In this document: positions 17,647 to 24,922 of the stretch, piece after piece | Layout: each line of letters begins with the position of its first letter | Numbering within the stretch: position 1 is the stretch's first letter | DNA from: Deltaproteobacteria bacterium | Lineage (GTDB): Bacteria; Chloroflexota; Dehalococcoidia; Dehalococcoidales; BS750m-G39 | Direction of reading: 5' to 3' | Assembly (NCBI GenBank): GCA_030603275.1 | Contig: JAUVYB010000014.1 | Span: 1-34,318, forward strand | DNA: 34,318 nucleotides | Made by a program: the position numbers and the translations under genes | The notes under the pieces: generated by a model | Databases searched by the model: none | What the model was told of the DNA's origin: nothing | The model's input: only the letters and a program-made list of their open reading frames with translations

Positions 17647-18474
17647 TTATAGCTTATGATAGGTTTCCTGGAGAAGGAGAGCATCTTCCTCCAGGCTGGG
17701 GCTTTCGCAGATTAGCAGCCCCTTTGCCTGATAGTCCTTGAGCGCCTGGAGAAGCTCAATATAGCGCAGGTCTGAATCCTTGAGGTTGAGGTGCTTTAGC
17801 TCCCCCTTCTGGCCGTAGGCGATTCCGGAGACGTGGATGTGCATATCGGCGAGGGCTTGGTCTCCCAGTTTTTCTTTTATCTGCTCCAGAGTTGAGGCGA
17901 ACTCGGCGTAGGAGTTGGCTTTGCCGTTGTAGGCGTGCCAGTGGGCGAAGTCCATGCAGATGCCGGTGCCCTCCAGCTCGGAGCATAGGCTAAGCACCTC
18001 GTCCAGGGTGCCGAAGGCGGTGGGCTTGCCCATGACCTCGGGCCTGATGACCACCCGGTTGTTTTCTTTTTTAAGCCGGTTTAGGACCTCGGCCAGGTTT
18101 TTCTTTACCGCCCGGTAGGTCTTTTCCGGGGGGTCGCCGAGGTAGAAGGCGGCGTGGAAGGTAACGCTCTGCGCCCCGCAGACGGCGGCGATGCGGGCGG
18201 TCTGGAGTATCCGCTGCTGGCTGGCGGCTACCTTTTCCTCCTCGCGTGCGTTGAGGTTGATGTAGTAGGGGCCGTGCGCCGATAGCCTGATGCCTGCGCT
18301 CCGGGCGGTTTCCGCCACCAGCCTGGCTCCCGCCTCCCCCATCCTGACCCCGTAGACGAACTCCAGCTCCATGCAGCTTAAGCCCAGTTCGGCAATACGC
18401 TTGATGCCGTCTATGGTGGTCTTGGTCTTGGAGCTGTGGGGGCTGCCGCCGGTGCCGAAGAGCAGCTTTTCCAT
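17647..18474 (-). CDS. Endonuclease IV-like TIM-barrel protein (AP endonuclease family 2)
   Basis: A 275-residue xylose-isomerase-like TIM barrel with the metal-ligand pattern of endonuclease IV: HGPYYINLN near residue 70, FHAAFY near 110, PEVMG near 152, MDFAHWHA near 180, DMHIHVSG near 219 and a final CESPSLEEDA. Endonuclease IV cleaves DNA at abasic sites; sugar-phosphate isomerases share the fold, but the set of His and Glu ligands favours the nuclease. No SD precedes ATG; instead an extended -10 sits 6 nt before it, suggesting a leaderless mRNA. Monocistronic and divergent from rsfS. Confidence 0.85.
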   Translation of the reverse strand: MEKLLFGTGGSPHSSKTKTTIDGIKRIAELGLSCMELEFVYGVRMGEAGARLVAETARSAGIRLSAHGPYYINLNAREEEKVAASQQRILQTARIAAVCGAQSVTFHAAFYLGDPPEKTYRAVKKNLAEVLNRLKKENNRVVIRPEVMGKPTAFGTLDEVLSLCSELEGTGICMDFAHWHAYNGKANSYAEFASTLEQIKEKLGDQALADMHIHVSGIAYGQKGELKHLNLKDSDLRYIELLQALKDYQAKGLLICESPSLEEDALLLQETYHKL

Positions 18475-18480
18475 AGTTTA

Positions 18481-18489
18481 AGTATAACA
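18481..18489 (-). promoter_or_regulatory. Extended -10 promoter, leaderless, for the nfo-like gene
   Basis: Minus-strand TGTTATACT lies with only 6 nt between the box and the ATG. Transcription would begin at or within a base or two of the start codon. Confidence 0.55.
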
Positions 18490-18504
18490 TAACGCTAAAT
18501 GGGG

Positions 18505-18620
18505 GGAGTTTGAGAGGGGGTGGAGCCATGAATTCAGGGGGTTTAAGGGGGACGAAGTCCCCCTCTTAAATCTAATTCCCCCTCTCCAAGAGTGGAGAGG
18601 GGGATAAAGGGGGTGAGGTT
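18505..18620 (+). repeat. Intergenic hairpin repeat, copy 1
   Basis: Contains an AAGGGGGAC-GAA-GTCCCCCT hairpin at 18545-18564 and a CCCCCTCTCC / GGAGAGGGGG hairpin at 18578-18603, then the tail ATAAAGGGGGTGAGG. It lies between the divergent nfo-like gene and rsfS. Other copies lie near 19.5, 23.9, 27.4, 31.6 and 33.9 kb. Confidence 0.75.
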
Positions 18621-18631
18621 GATACCAATTA

Positions 18632-18640
18632 TGCTATAAT
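18632..18640 (+). promoter_or_regulatory. Extended -10 promoter of rsfS
   Basis: TGCTATAAT at 18632-18640 places the transcription start near 18647, just before the GGAGG at 18648-18652. Confidence 0.55.
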
Positions 18641-18659
18641 GTTAACTGGAGGCTGAGAG

Positions 18660-19004
18660 CTGGAAGCACTAGAAATGGCACGTAAGGCGGTAGAGGCGGC
18701 CGCCGACAAGCAGGCAGTAGATATTCTTCTGCTGGATGCCCGCGAGGTGTGCAGCTTTGCCGATTATTTCGTGATATGCAGCGGCGAGTCAGGCCGTCAG
18801 ATTTCCGCTATCTATGATGAAATCGGGCACCGGCTTAAAAACGAGGGCGTTCTACCCCACCACCACGAAGGGACTATAGACTCCGGCTGGCTACTGTTCG
18901 ACTATGGCGATACTATAATTCATATCTTTGCCCCATTTGAGCGGGAGTTCTACCAGCTTGACGAGCTGTGGAGCCAGGCCACGCCGGTATTACGGATTCA
19001 ATAG
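18660..19004 (+). CDS. rsfS: Ribosomal silencing factor RsfS
   Basis: A RsfS/DUF143 protein of about 110-114 residues that binds ribosomal protein L14 and blocks subunit joining when growth slows. Diagnostic segments are CSFADYFVICSGESGRQISA, HHHEGTIDSGWLLFDYGD and HIFAPFEREFYQLDELW. The first ATG is at 18675, but the only SD (GGAGG, 18648-18652) is 7 nt before an in-frame CTG at 18660, and the five residues it adds (LEALE-type) match the usual N-terminus of the family. I therefore place the start at CTG; a stop at 18654 excludes anything earlier. The 3' end overlaps convergent ndk by 7 nt. Confidence 0.92.
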   Translation: MEALEMARKAVEAAADKQAVDILLLDAREVCSFADYFVICSGESGRQISAIYDEIGHRLKNEGVLPHHHEGTIDSGWLLFDYGDTIIHIFAPFEREFYQLDELWSQATPVLRIQ

Positions 19005-19417
19005 CCGAATAGCTCATCGGGGGAGAAGAAAAGCTTTATTTCCACCTCGGCGTTGGCCGGTGAATCCGAGCCGTGAACGCTATTTTTCTCAATGCTCAGG
19101 CCGAAATCGTACCTTATGGTGCCTTTTTCCGCCTTGGCCGGGTCGGTGGCCCCCAGAGCTTTTCTGGTGGTCTCCACCGCCCCATCGCCCTCAAAGACAC
19201 AGGCGGCTATCGGGGCGGAGGTGATATAGTCCACAAGGTCATTGTAGAAGGGCTTGTCCTTGTGTACGGCGTAGTGGCGCCGGGCCAGGGCTTTATCGGG
19301 GTGGAGCATCTTGAGCGCCACCAGCTTCAATCCCAGCTTCTCCAGCCGGGAGATAATAGCCCCCGCCAAGTCTCTCTGCGTTGCGTCCGGTTTGATTAAA
19401 ACCAGGGTCCGTTCCAT
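18998..19417 (-). CDS. ndk: Nucleoside diphosphate kinase
   Basis: A 139-residue NDK that transfers the terminal phosphate between nucleoside triphosphates and diphosphates through a phosphohistidine. The N-terminus ERTLVLIKPDATQR and the active-site NSVHGSDSPANAEVEI (catalytic His near residue 115) are typical, and length is normal. A strong SD (AAAGGAG) lies 5 nt before ATG. A TATTAT box at 19435-19440 with TTGCCA at 19456-19461 (minus strand, 15-bp spacer) is a possible promoter. Confidence 0.97.
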   Translation of the reverse strand: MERTLVLIKPDATQRDLAGAIISRLEKLGLKLVALKMLHPDKALARRHYAVHKDKPFYNDLVDYITSAPIAACVFEGDGAVETTRKALGATDPAKAEKGTIRYDFGLSIEKNSVHGSDSPANAEVEIKLFFSPDELFGY

Positions 19418-19489
19418 GATTACTCCTTTAGAGGATAATATTTTATGGGGTGGTTTGGCAAGTTTTCCTTAAAGGGGAGGGGTTAGCCT

Positions 19490-19915
19490 GGTTTTTAGAG
19501 TATGTTTTGATTCCCATACCCACCCGCCCGAAAGAGGTGTTACCTCTCTTCACTTTGGGGGGTTATGCCCCCCGCCCCGTTTTTAACGGGTGTTTTACTT
19601 CCCACCCTGACCCACCCTACAGAGGTTAGACCTCTAGAACTCTCCAATTGAGGGTGTTTAAGAGGGGGCGAAGCCGTGAACTTAGGGGGTTTAAGGGGGA
19701 ACTCTAGCGTTTGTTTTGCGTCCCACCCTCCCGCCCTCATAAGCTGCGCTTCTGGAACTTTCGATTAGGGGGAGGGGGAGAGAGCGTAAAAGGATGAAAC
19801 CTTTTTGGGTGGGGGGAAAGGGGGAGGAAACTAATCAGGGGGGTTTAAGGGGGACGAAGTCCCCCTTTACCTTAAAGGGTGGCGGGTGGGAATAGATAAA
19901 AATGGGGGGAGGGTA
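19490..19915. repeat. Intergenic hairpin repeat tract, copy 2
   Basis: The roughly 500-bp gap between ndk and the thioesterase gene has no gene. It holds AGAGGT-NNN-ACCTCT palindromes at 19533-19547 and 19621-19635, a GGGG-TTAT-CCCC-type hairpin near 19556-19574, the alternative AAGC-TGC-GCTT stem at 19741-19751, an AAGGGGGAC-GAA-GTCCCCCTT hairpin at 19847-19867, and GGGTGGCGGGTGGG near 19877. Several modules recur more than once within it. Confidence 0.8.
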
Positions 19916-19921
19916 AAAATC

Positions 19922-20356
19922 CTATTTTTTCTCCCTCTGGCTGTGGATGAACATGGTGGCGGTGCTATCGGCCACCGGCGTGCCGTCCTTGAGGTGCATC
20001 TCAGCTTCGGCCTCGATAAGCTTTCTCGTCTTCTTGTTGATATGGGCGGTGATAACCAGGGACGCGCCGGTCTGGAGGGGGCGTTTGAACCGGGTATGCA
20101 TCCTGGCCGTCAGGCTGTTGACCCCGGCGGCGAGGGAGGCGTAGCTCATCGCCTCGTCCAGAATGCAGCCGATGATGCCGCCGTGGACAACCCCCGACCA
20201 GCCCTGATGCAACTCACCGGGGGTGAACTCGGCCCTGACCCCTTTGCCATCACGGGCAAAATTTAGCTTCAGGCCGATGGGGTTTTTCTGCCCGCAGGCA
20301 AAGCACATGTCAAAGTCCTTATGGATATCTACCGATATTTTTGGCCAGTTCGTCAT
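19922..20356 (-). CDS. PaaI-type hotdog thioesterase
   Basis: A 144-residue hotdog-fold protein. The active-site stretch is HQGWSGVVHGGIIGCILDEA near residues 50-70, with the HGG turn and the acidic residue on the following helix, as in PaaI/YbgC acyl-CoA thioesterases. The N-terminal CFACGQKNPIGL is typical of a subgroup with a short Cys-containing head. The acyl-CoA substrate is unknown. It lies 21 nt after tsaB with its own SD (CGGAG), so it is probably the last gene of the thiL-tsaE-tsaB transcript. Confidence 0.88.
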   Translation of the reverse strand: MTNWPKISVDIHKDFDMCFACGQKNPIGLKLNFARDGKGVRAEFTPGELHQGWSGVVHGGIIGCILDEAMSYASLAAGVNSLTARMHTRFKRPLQTGASLVITAHINKKTRKLIEAEAEMHLKDGTPVADSTATMFIHSQREKK

Positions 20357-20377
20357 TTTTAATCTCCGTTCCTGGTA

Positions 20378-21055
20378 TTAGCGGTGCCGGCGCTGAGTAA
20401 TCACCGGGTGCCTGAGGTAGAGGGGCTGCAGGGTGGTGGGGTTGTCATAGTCACCCGCCTTTAATCTCTCTTTAGCCAGCTCCGCCATCAGGCTGGCGCG
20501 GCGGGGCCGGGCGGGGGCGATTACCGCTTTATCTTTAAGTTGTTCCTTTAGCTGGCCGGCGATTACGGGCACGTACTCCCCGCAGAAGAGGGTCTGGCTC
20601 TTTATTTCAGTGTCTAATGTGTCAACGGTGGTTATGTGTTCAGCGGCGAGCTGTTGCCACTTATTATCTCTTTTTTGATATAGGGCGGTGGCAATCTCTC
20701 CCCGCCTGGCGTTGAATATGGGGCAGATGGGCAGGTCATTTTCGGCATGCTGGCAGGCTTCCAGCTCCAGGCTGCTGACGCCGATGATGGGTATGTCAAG
20801 GCTGAAGGCCAGCCCCTTGGCCGTGCTCAGGCCTACCCGCAGCCCGTTAAAGCTCCCCGGGCCTTTAGCCACCAGAATACAGCTTACTGATTGAAGACTT
20901 ACCTCAGCCTTGTTGAGCAGTTCAACCAGGCGGGGCAGCAACTCCACGCTGTGGTTCTGCCCGCAGTGCCAGGTCGCCTCGGCCAGCGTCCTGCCGTCCT
21001 GCACCAGGGCCAGGCTGGCGCTATCTGTCGAGGTGTCTATTGCCAGTAACATCAT
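20378..21055 (-). CDS. tsaB: tRNA t6A biosynthesis protein TsaB
   Basis: A 225-residue ASKHA-fold protein that scaffolds the TsaB-TsaD-TsaE complex making N6-threonylcarbamoyladenosine in ANN-decoding tRNAs. The N-terminus LLAIDTSTDSASLALV, NHSVELLPRLVELL and GPGSFNGLRVGLSTAKGLA near residues 67-85 are diagnostic. Translation starts at tandem ATG codons overlapping the end of tsaE. The rimI gene often found next to tsaB is not here, and neither is tsaD. Confidence 0.95.
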   Translation of the reverse strand: MMLLAIDTSTDSASLALVQDGRTLAEATWHCGQNHSVELLPRLVELLNKAEVSLQSVSCILVAKGPGSFNGLRVGLSTAKGLAFSLDIPIIGVSSLELEACQHAENDLPICPIFNARRGEIATALYQKRDNKWQQLAAEHITTVDTLDTEIKSQTLFCGEYVPVIAGQLKEQLKDKAVIAPARPRRASLMAELAKERLKAGDYDNPTTLQPLYLRHPVITQRRHR

Positions 21056-21510
21056 TTCAGCTTTGCCACCAGTTCGCGGTAGCGTTTGCCTCCAGCTTTG
21101 AGTTTAAGGCGGCGGCCGGTATCGGAGACATAGCTCATCTCAATCAGCAGGTGCTCCGGCGGCAGCAGGCTTAAGCCCTTCTCCGCCCACTCTACCACCG
21201 AAACGCCACTGCCGTAGAAATAGTCATCCAGGCCCAGGTCGGCAATCTCCTCTAAATTGTCCAGGCGGTAGAAGTCCATATGATACAGCGGTAATCTGCC
21301 GTAAAGCTCCCTGACCACGACAAAAGAAGGGCTGGCGGCGTACTCCCTTATACCCAGTCCCCGGGCGATGCCCTGGGTGAGGCAGGTCTTGCCCGCCCCC
21401 AGCTTGCCCACCAGCAGAAAGATATCGCCGGGCAGGGCCAGCTCGCCGAGGTGGGCGCCAAACTCCTGCGTCTCCTCCGGGCTGCTGCTTGTTATCTCCG
21501 GCTGGTTCAT
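21052..21510 (-). CDS. tsaE: tRNA t6A biosynthesis ATPase TsaE
   Basis: A 152-residue P-loop ATPase that drives turnover of the t6A-forming complex. Walker A is KLGAGKTCLTQGIARGLG near residues 36-53; SPSFVVVRELYGRLPLYHMD and DLGLDDYF..VVEWAEKG follow as in the family. Its start overlaps the thiL stop and its stop overlaps tsaB, both as ATGA, implying coupled translation. Confidence 0.95.
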   Translation of the reverse strand: MNQPEITSSSPEETQEFGAHLGELALPGDIFLLVGKLGAGKTCLTQGIARGLGIREYAASPSFVVVRELYGRLPLYHMDFYRLDNLEEIADLGLDDYFYGSGVSVVEWAEKGLSLLPPEHLLIEMSYVSDTGRRLKLKAGGKRYRELVAKLK

Positions 21511-22490
21511 CGGCGGGTAAAGTGCTCCCAGCCCGACTTGCCTGAATCTACAGGGTTCCCCTGGCGGTCAACCACGGTTACCCCCTTGCCGGCGGTGATT
21601 TCGCCGATGACCGTTATCGGGCAGGAGGCGGCCTTCTTTACCTTATCTATTATTTCCGTCCCGGCGGTAAATAGCAGTTCGTAGTCCTCACCGCCGGTTA
21701 GAGCCAGTTCCAGGGCTTTATCGCCGAAGGCGGCTAAGACTTTTGGCTCCACGGGCACACGGTTGGTATCTATGCTGGCGCCGACCCGGCTGGCCTTACA
21801 TATTTGATTTAAATCGGCGACCAGCCCATCGCTGATATCTATGGCCGTTTTCACCCCCTGCTCTAATAGTAATTGACCTTCGGCAATGCGGGGGGTGGGG
21901 TGGAGGAAAGCCTGCCGGAAGCGGGCGGTGGCCTGGGGGGCGAATTTAAGCTTTTTGGTTAGCATCTCCAGCCCGGCGGCGGCCGCCCCCAGATGGCCGG
22001 TAACGGCTACCATCTCTCCGGGTTTGGCCGAGGAGCGGGTTAGTATCTGCTTTTGGGGGCTGCTGCCCAGGACGGTTATGGAGATAACGACTAAAGGGGC
22101 ATTGCTGATATCGCCGCCGACTATGGTTACTTTATGTTTTTTTGCCAGTTCCAGCATGCCGGTGTAGAGGGCGGTAACATCGTCCACCTCGGTTTGGGGG
22201 GGTAAAGCTAAAGACACCAGGCCGTAGCGTGGGGCGCCGCCCATGGCGGCGATATCGCTTAAGTTGACCGCCAGCGCCTTCCCGCCCAGCTCCGGCCAGG
22301 GGGCTATACCGGCGGGGAAGTGAACATCCTGAATGAAGGAATCTACTGTTGCCAGCTGTATAGAGGTATCGCCCTTCCAGGCGGCGGCATCATCGCCGAT
22401 GCCGATTAAGAGCTGCTTATCCCGCCCGCCGCCGGCCATTTTAGCCAGCAGGTCAATCAGCCCGAACTCCCCCAAATCCTTAACCTTCAT
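21507..22490 (-). CDS. thiL: Thiamine-monophosphate kinase ThiL
   Basis: A 327-residue AIR-synthase-like kinase that makes thiamine diphosphate from the monophosphate. The N-terminal GEFGLIDLLAKM, GIGDDAAAW near residue 31, VDSFIQDVHF, AVNLSDIAAMGGAPRYGLVS near 73-92, VGGDISNAP, DISDGLVADLNQI and ALTGGEDYELLFT all match. It has no SD; an extended -10 box lies 6 nt before the ATG, so the mRNA appears leaderless. First gene of thiL-tsaE-tsaB-thioesterase. Confidence 0.95.
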   Translation of the reverse strand: MKVKDLGEFGLIDLLAKMAGGGRDKQLLIGIGDDAAAWKGDTSIQLATVDSFIQDVHFPAGIAPWPELGGKALAVNLSDIAAMGGAPRYGLVSLALPPQTEVDDVTALYTGMLELAKKHKVTIVGGDISNAPLVVISITVLGSSPQKQILTRSSAKPGEMVAVTGHLGAAAAGLEMLTKKLKFAPQATARFRQAFLHPTPRIAEGQLLLEQGVKTAIDISDGLVADLNQICKASRVGASIDTNRVPVEPKVLAAFGDKALELALTGGEDYELLFTAGTEIIDKVKKAASCPITVIGEITAGKGVTVVDRQGNPVDSGKSGWEHFTRR

Positions 22491-22496
22491 GGCAAA

Positions 22497-22505
22497 ATTA
22501 TAGCA
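22497..22505 (-). promoter_or_regulatory. Extended -10 promoter, leaderless, for thiL
   Basis: Minus-strand TGCTATAAT is followed by six bases and then the thiL ATG. Normal -10 to +1 spacing would start the RNA at the A of ATG. Confidence 0.6.
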
Positions 22506-22591
22506 CGGCGGTATTTGGGGTCACAAGGTAAGGGAGTTTTAGGTGAGCTAACGCTATTATAGGGCAGGAGCGTCTTTACTTGTTATTAGTC

Positions 22592-23728
22592 TTACTTAGT
22601 TGACTCTTCTCTTAATGCCAATCCGAGTTGCACTCCCTCAATTTGTTCCCCTTCAGTACCTAATGGCTCAGTTGACGCCAGAATATAGCGGACATTGCGC
22701 CCTTTGCCTTCAACCCGCATTATCCCCATTTCTATAAGCGCGTTAAAACGCTTCACCACTGTAGCACGAGATAACCTAGTAGCGTCCATATAGACACCTG
22801 TAGTAACAAACCCGTAAGTTGCAGCATAAATGATTGCCTGAACTTGGTCTCTGGAAAGACCCTTTTCCTCCCCTAGGTTGTAGGCGTTTACAAAAGATTT
22901 CTGGATGTGAAGTAATTCGGACTTCTTTTCGACCAAACTCTTAGCTACAGACTCAGTAAAATACTCTAGCCATTCTGTAGGGTCATTATTAGCTCCATAT
23001 CGAGCACCAAGAACCTGTCTTATTCTTTGGTGATAGGTGTCCATGTCTATGCCTGCTTGACGTACCCAAGAAAATAAATATCTACATTTGTATCCGTACC
23101 TGTAGAGAATAAGGTCTGCCAAAGCACGTGCCGTGCGTCCATTTCCATTATCAAATGGGTGTATAGCAACTAATTCCAAATGAGCTACACCGGCGAAAAT
23201 CACCGGGTTAATTGCTATTGGTCCCTGTCTGAGCCAAGCACTTAATTCGCTCATAAGTTTTACGGAATCGCTTGGGCTGGGTGGAAGAAAAATAATTTCA
23301 CCCGATAACCTGTCTTTAATTGCATTTGGTTTTAATTTATACACACCTGGTGACCCTTGCTTTGGGATATCCCTAACAACAAAGGCGTGAATTTGCTTGA
23401 TAACTTCTTCATCTATCGGAACATTGTGGCGGTCAGCAAGGTCACGTATAAAACCCATTGCTCTATATAAATTAACGTGTTCCTGCTCGCTTGTACCAAG
23501 CTCTTTTTGCGAGAGGCGGTTCTTCCCAAGCCTCTCTGCAGTTTGCATGTTTAAGGGATTACCCTCAATGCGAGCTGTATAATAGACTGTTTCAACCAAA
23601 GCGCGATGTTGAATAGGTGCTTCAACAATGTCTAAGACTGGAATCATCCGAATCAGTGCACGGACTTCTTCTATTTCCCCCAAGCTTTTCTGGAGCTTCT
23701 CTGTTAATTTGAAATTTGGTTCATACAT
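22592..23728 (-). CDS. Fic-domain protein with N-terminal inhibitory helix and C-terminal wHTH
   Basis: A 378-residue class II Fic protein, predicted to transfer AMP from ATP to a hydroxyl group on a target protein. The catalytic HPFDNGNGR is at residues 190-198. The N-terminal inhibitory motif (S/T)xxxE(G/N) appears as TARIEG at 51-56, so the enzyme should be self-restrained. The C-terminal 90 residues (YGFVTTGVYMDATRLSRATV) look like a winged HTH, fitting autoregulation from the ATGATT sites in its promoter. The gene is visibly richer in A+T than its neighbours and stands alone, which suggests transfer. No antitoxin gene lies beside it. An SD-like AGGGA precedes ATG. Confidence 0.9.
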   Translation of the reverse strand: MYEPNFKLTEKLQKSLGEIEEVRALIRMIPVLDIVEAPIQHRALVETVYYTARIEGNPLNMQTAERLGKNRLSQKELGTSEQEHVNLYRAMGFIRDLADRHNVPIDEEVIKQIHAFVVRDIPKQGSPGVYKLKPNAIKDRLSGEIIFLPPSPSDSVKLMSELSAWLRQGPIAINPVIFAGVAHLELVAIHPFDNGNGRTARALADLILYRYGYKCRYLFSWVRQAGIDMDTYHQRIRQVLGARYGANNDPTEWLEYFTESVAKSLVEKKSELLHIQKSFVNAYNLGEEKGLSRDQVQAIIYAATYGFVTTGVYMDATRLSRATVVKRFNALIEMGIMRVEGKGRNVRYILASTEPLGTEGEQIEGVQLGLALREESTK

Positions 23729-23746
23729 TTTTATTTCATTCCCTAA

Positions 23747-23813
23747 ATGATTAAAATGATTGTCTAAATAAAATGTTTAGTATTTTACTTAATCATCTAT
23801 CATTTATATGATT
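23747..23813. promoter_or_regulatory. ATGATT operator-like sites upstream of the Fic gene
   Basis: ATGATT occurs directly repeated at 23747-23752 and 23756-23761 (9 bp apart). An inverted pair, AATCAT at 23791-23796 and ATGATT at 23808-23813, overlaps the -10 box. The placement would let a bound repressor block RNA polymerase. Confidence 0.5.
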
Positions 23814-23838
23814 ATATCACAAAGTATATATTTGTCAA
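23811..23838 (-). promoter_or_regulatory. Consensus sigma-70-type promoter of the Fic gene
   Basis: On the minus strand TTGACA (23833-23838) and TATAAT (23811-23816) are separated by 16 bp. Both boxes are perfect. The transcript would have a leader of about 75 nt. Confidence 0.8.
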
Positions 23839-23898
23839 GTCATTTTTATGAAAGACTCATTTTATGTTTGATTAATAGCGTTTCGCAATAAGTTACAG

Positions 23899-24020
23899 CT
23901 AAGGGGTGTTTTAGAGGGGCGAAACCATGAATTCAGGGGGTTTAAGGGGGACTTCGTCCCCCTTTACCTTAAAGGGTGGCGGGTGGGTAAAGATAAAATT
24001 GGGGGTGAGGTTGATAAGCA
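23899..24020 (+). repeat. Intergenic hairpin repeat, copy 3 (inverted loop)
   Basis: Similar to parts of copies 1 and 2. The hairpin at 23944-23964 reads AAGGGGGAC-TTC-GTCCCCCTT, with the loop reverse-complemented relative to the GAA of the other copies although the flanks keep the same orientation. GGGTGGCGGGTGGG follows near 23974. Confidence 0.75.
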
Positions 24021-24063
24021 GGTGCTATAGAGAATAAAACTCTAGCCTTATGGCCAAAAAACT

Positions 24064-24071
24064 GGTATAGT
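24064..24071 (+). promoter_or_regulatory. -10 box, near-leaderless, for the metallophosphoesterase
   Basis: TATAGT at 24066-24071, preceded by TG one base upstream (extended -10), leaves 10 nt before the ATG and no SD. No -35 was recognised. Confidence 0.45.
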
Positions 24072-24081
24072 TTTAGTGTAA

Positions 24082-24816
24082 ATGCGTTACGCAATTATTG
24101 CCGATATCCATGCCAATCTGACCGCTTTTATGGCGGTTCTGGTTGATATTAAGGAGCAGGGGGAGGTGGAGGAGATATGGTGTCTGGGGGATATCATCGG
24201 CTATGGACCGGACCCGCACCAGTGCATTGAGCTCCTGCGCCAGACCAACCATATCTGCGTGGCCGGTAACCACGACCTGGCGGCCATAGGCGAGATTGAT
24301 ACCAACCAGTTCAATCCCGATGCCGTCGTCGCCTGTGGGTGGACGGCAAGGCAGTTGACTCCGCGGGATGTGGTCTATATTAAGGACCTGCCCTCGGTTA
24401 TTGAGAGGGACGACTTTACCCTGGTGCACGGCAGCCCCCGGGAGCCCGTCTGGGAGTATATCCTGTCCATTAGTGGAGCCAATGAGAATTTTGCCTACTT
24501 TAAGACCAAGTATTGCCTGGTGTGCCATTCCCATGTGCCGGCGGTGTTTAGGTTGGGCAAGGGCGGCGCCTGTTCTTTCAGCAAGTTTTTACCGGGTAGC
24601 GCGGTGGGGTTGGGGGAGGAGCGGTTGATTATCAACCCCGGTTCCGTGGGACAGCCGCGGGACGGCGACCCCAGGGCGAGCTACGCTATCTATGACAGCA
24701 AGGCCGGCCAGGTCAGGCTCCACCGTGTTCCTTACGATATTACCGCCACTCAGGCCAGGATGGTGGAGCAGAGACTGCCGATGAGGCTGGTAGTTCGCCT
24801 GAACCGTGGTGCTTAG
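24082..24816 (+). CDS. Calcineurin-like metallophosphoesterase
   Basis: A 244-residue two-metal phosphoesterase. Metal ligands appear in order: ADIHANLTA near residue 8, LGDIIGYGPDP near 36, GNHDLAA near 61, LVHGSPRE near 113, CHSHVPAVF near 149 and a late NPGSVGQPRDGDPRASYA. The last motif is typical of the small YfcE/MJ0936-like group of phosphodiesterases. The substrate is not known. ATG at 24082 is the only start that keeps the opening strand MRYAIIADIHAN. Divergent from the Fic gene, with a repeat between them. Confidence 0.9.
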   Translation: MRYAIIADIHANLTAFMAVLVDIKEQGEVEEIWCLGDIIGYGPDPHQCIELLRQTNHICVAGNHDLAAIGEIDTNQFNPDAVVACGWTARQLTPRDVVYIKDLPSVIERDDFTLVHGSPREPVWEYILSISGANENFAYFKTKYCLVCHSHVPAVFRLGKGGACSFSKFLPGSAVGLGEERLIINPGSVGQPRDGDPRASYAIYDSKAGQVRLHRVPYDITATQARMVEQRLPMRLVVRLNRGA

Positions 24817-24836
24817 TCGGGCGCTATCCTCCATTG

Positions 24837-24866
24837 TTGACATGAAGTGCACTCAAGCGATAAACT
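24837..24866 (+). promoter_or_regulatory. Promoter of had-oah
   Basis: A perfect TTGACA at 24837-24842 with TAAACT at 24861-24866 (18-bp spacer). The leader would be about 50 nt. Confidence 0.55.
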
Positions 24867-24922
24867 TATTGAGTTGTCTTAAAAACCGCCAGTTTATTGA
24901 TTCTTAGTGAGGAGTGAAGAAA

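Noticed and set aside
19490-19915. Insertion sequence or transposase remnant in the repeat tracts
   Set aside because: No transposase frame, no consistent terminal repeats and no clear target duplications were seen; the tracts are mosaics of short hairpins.
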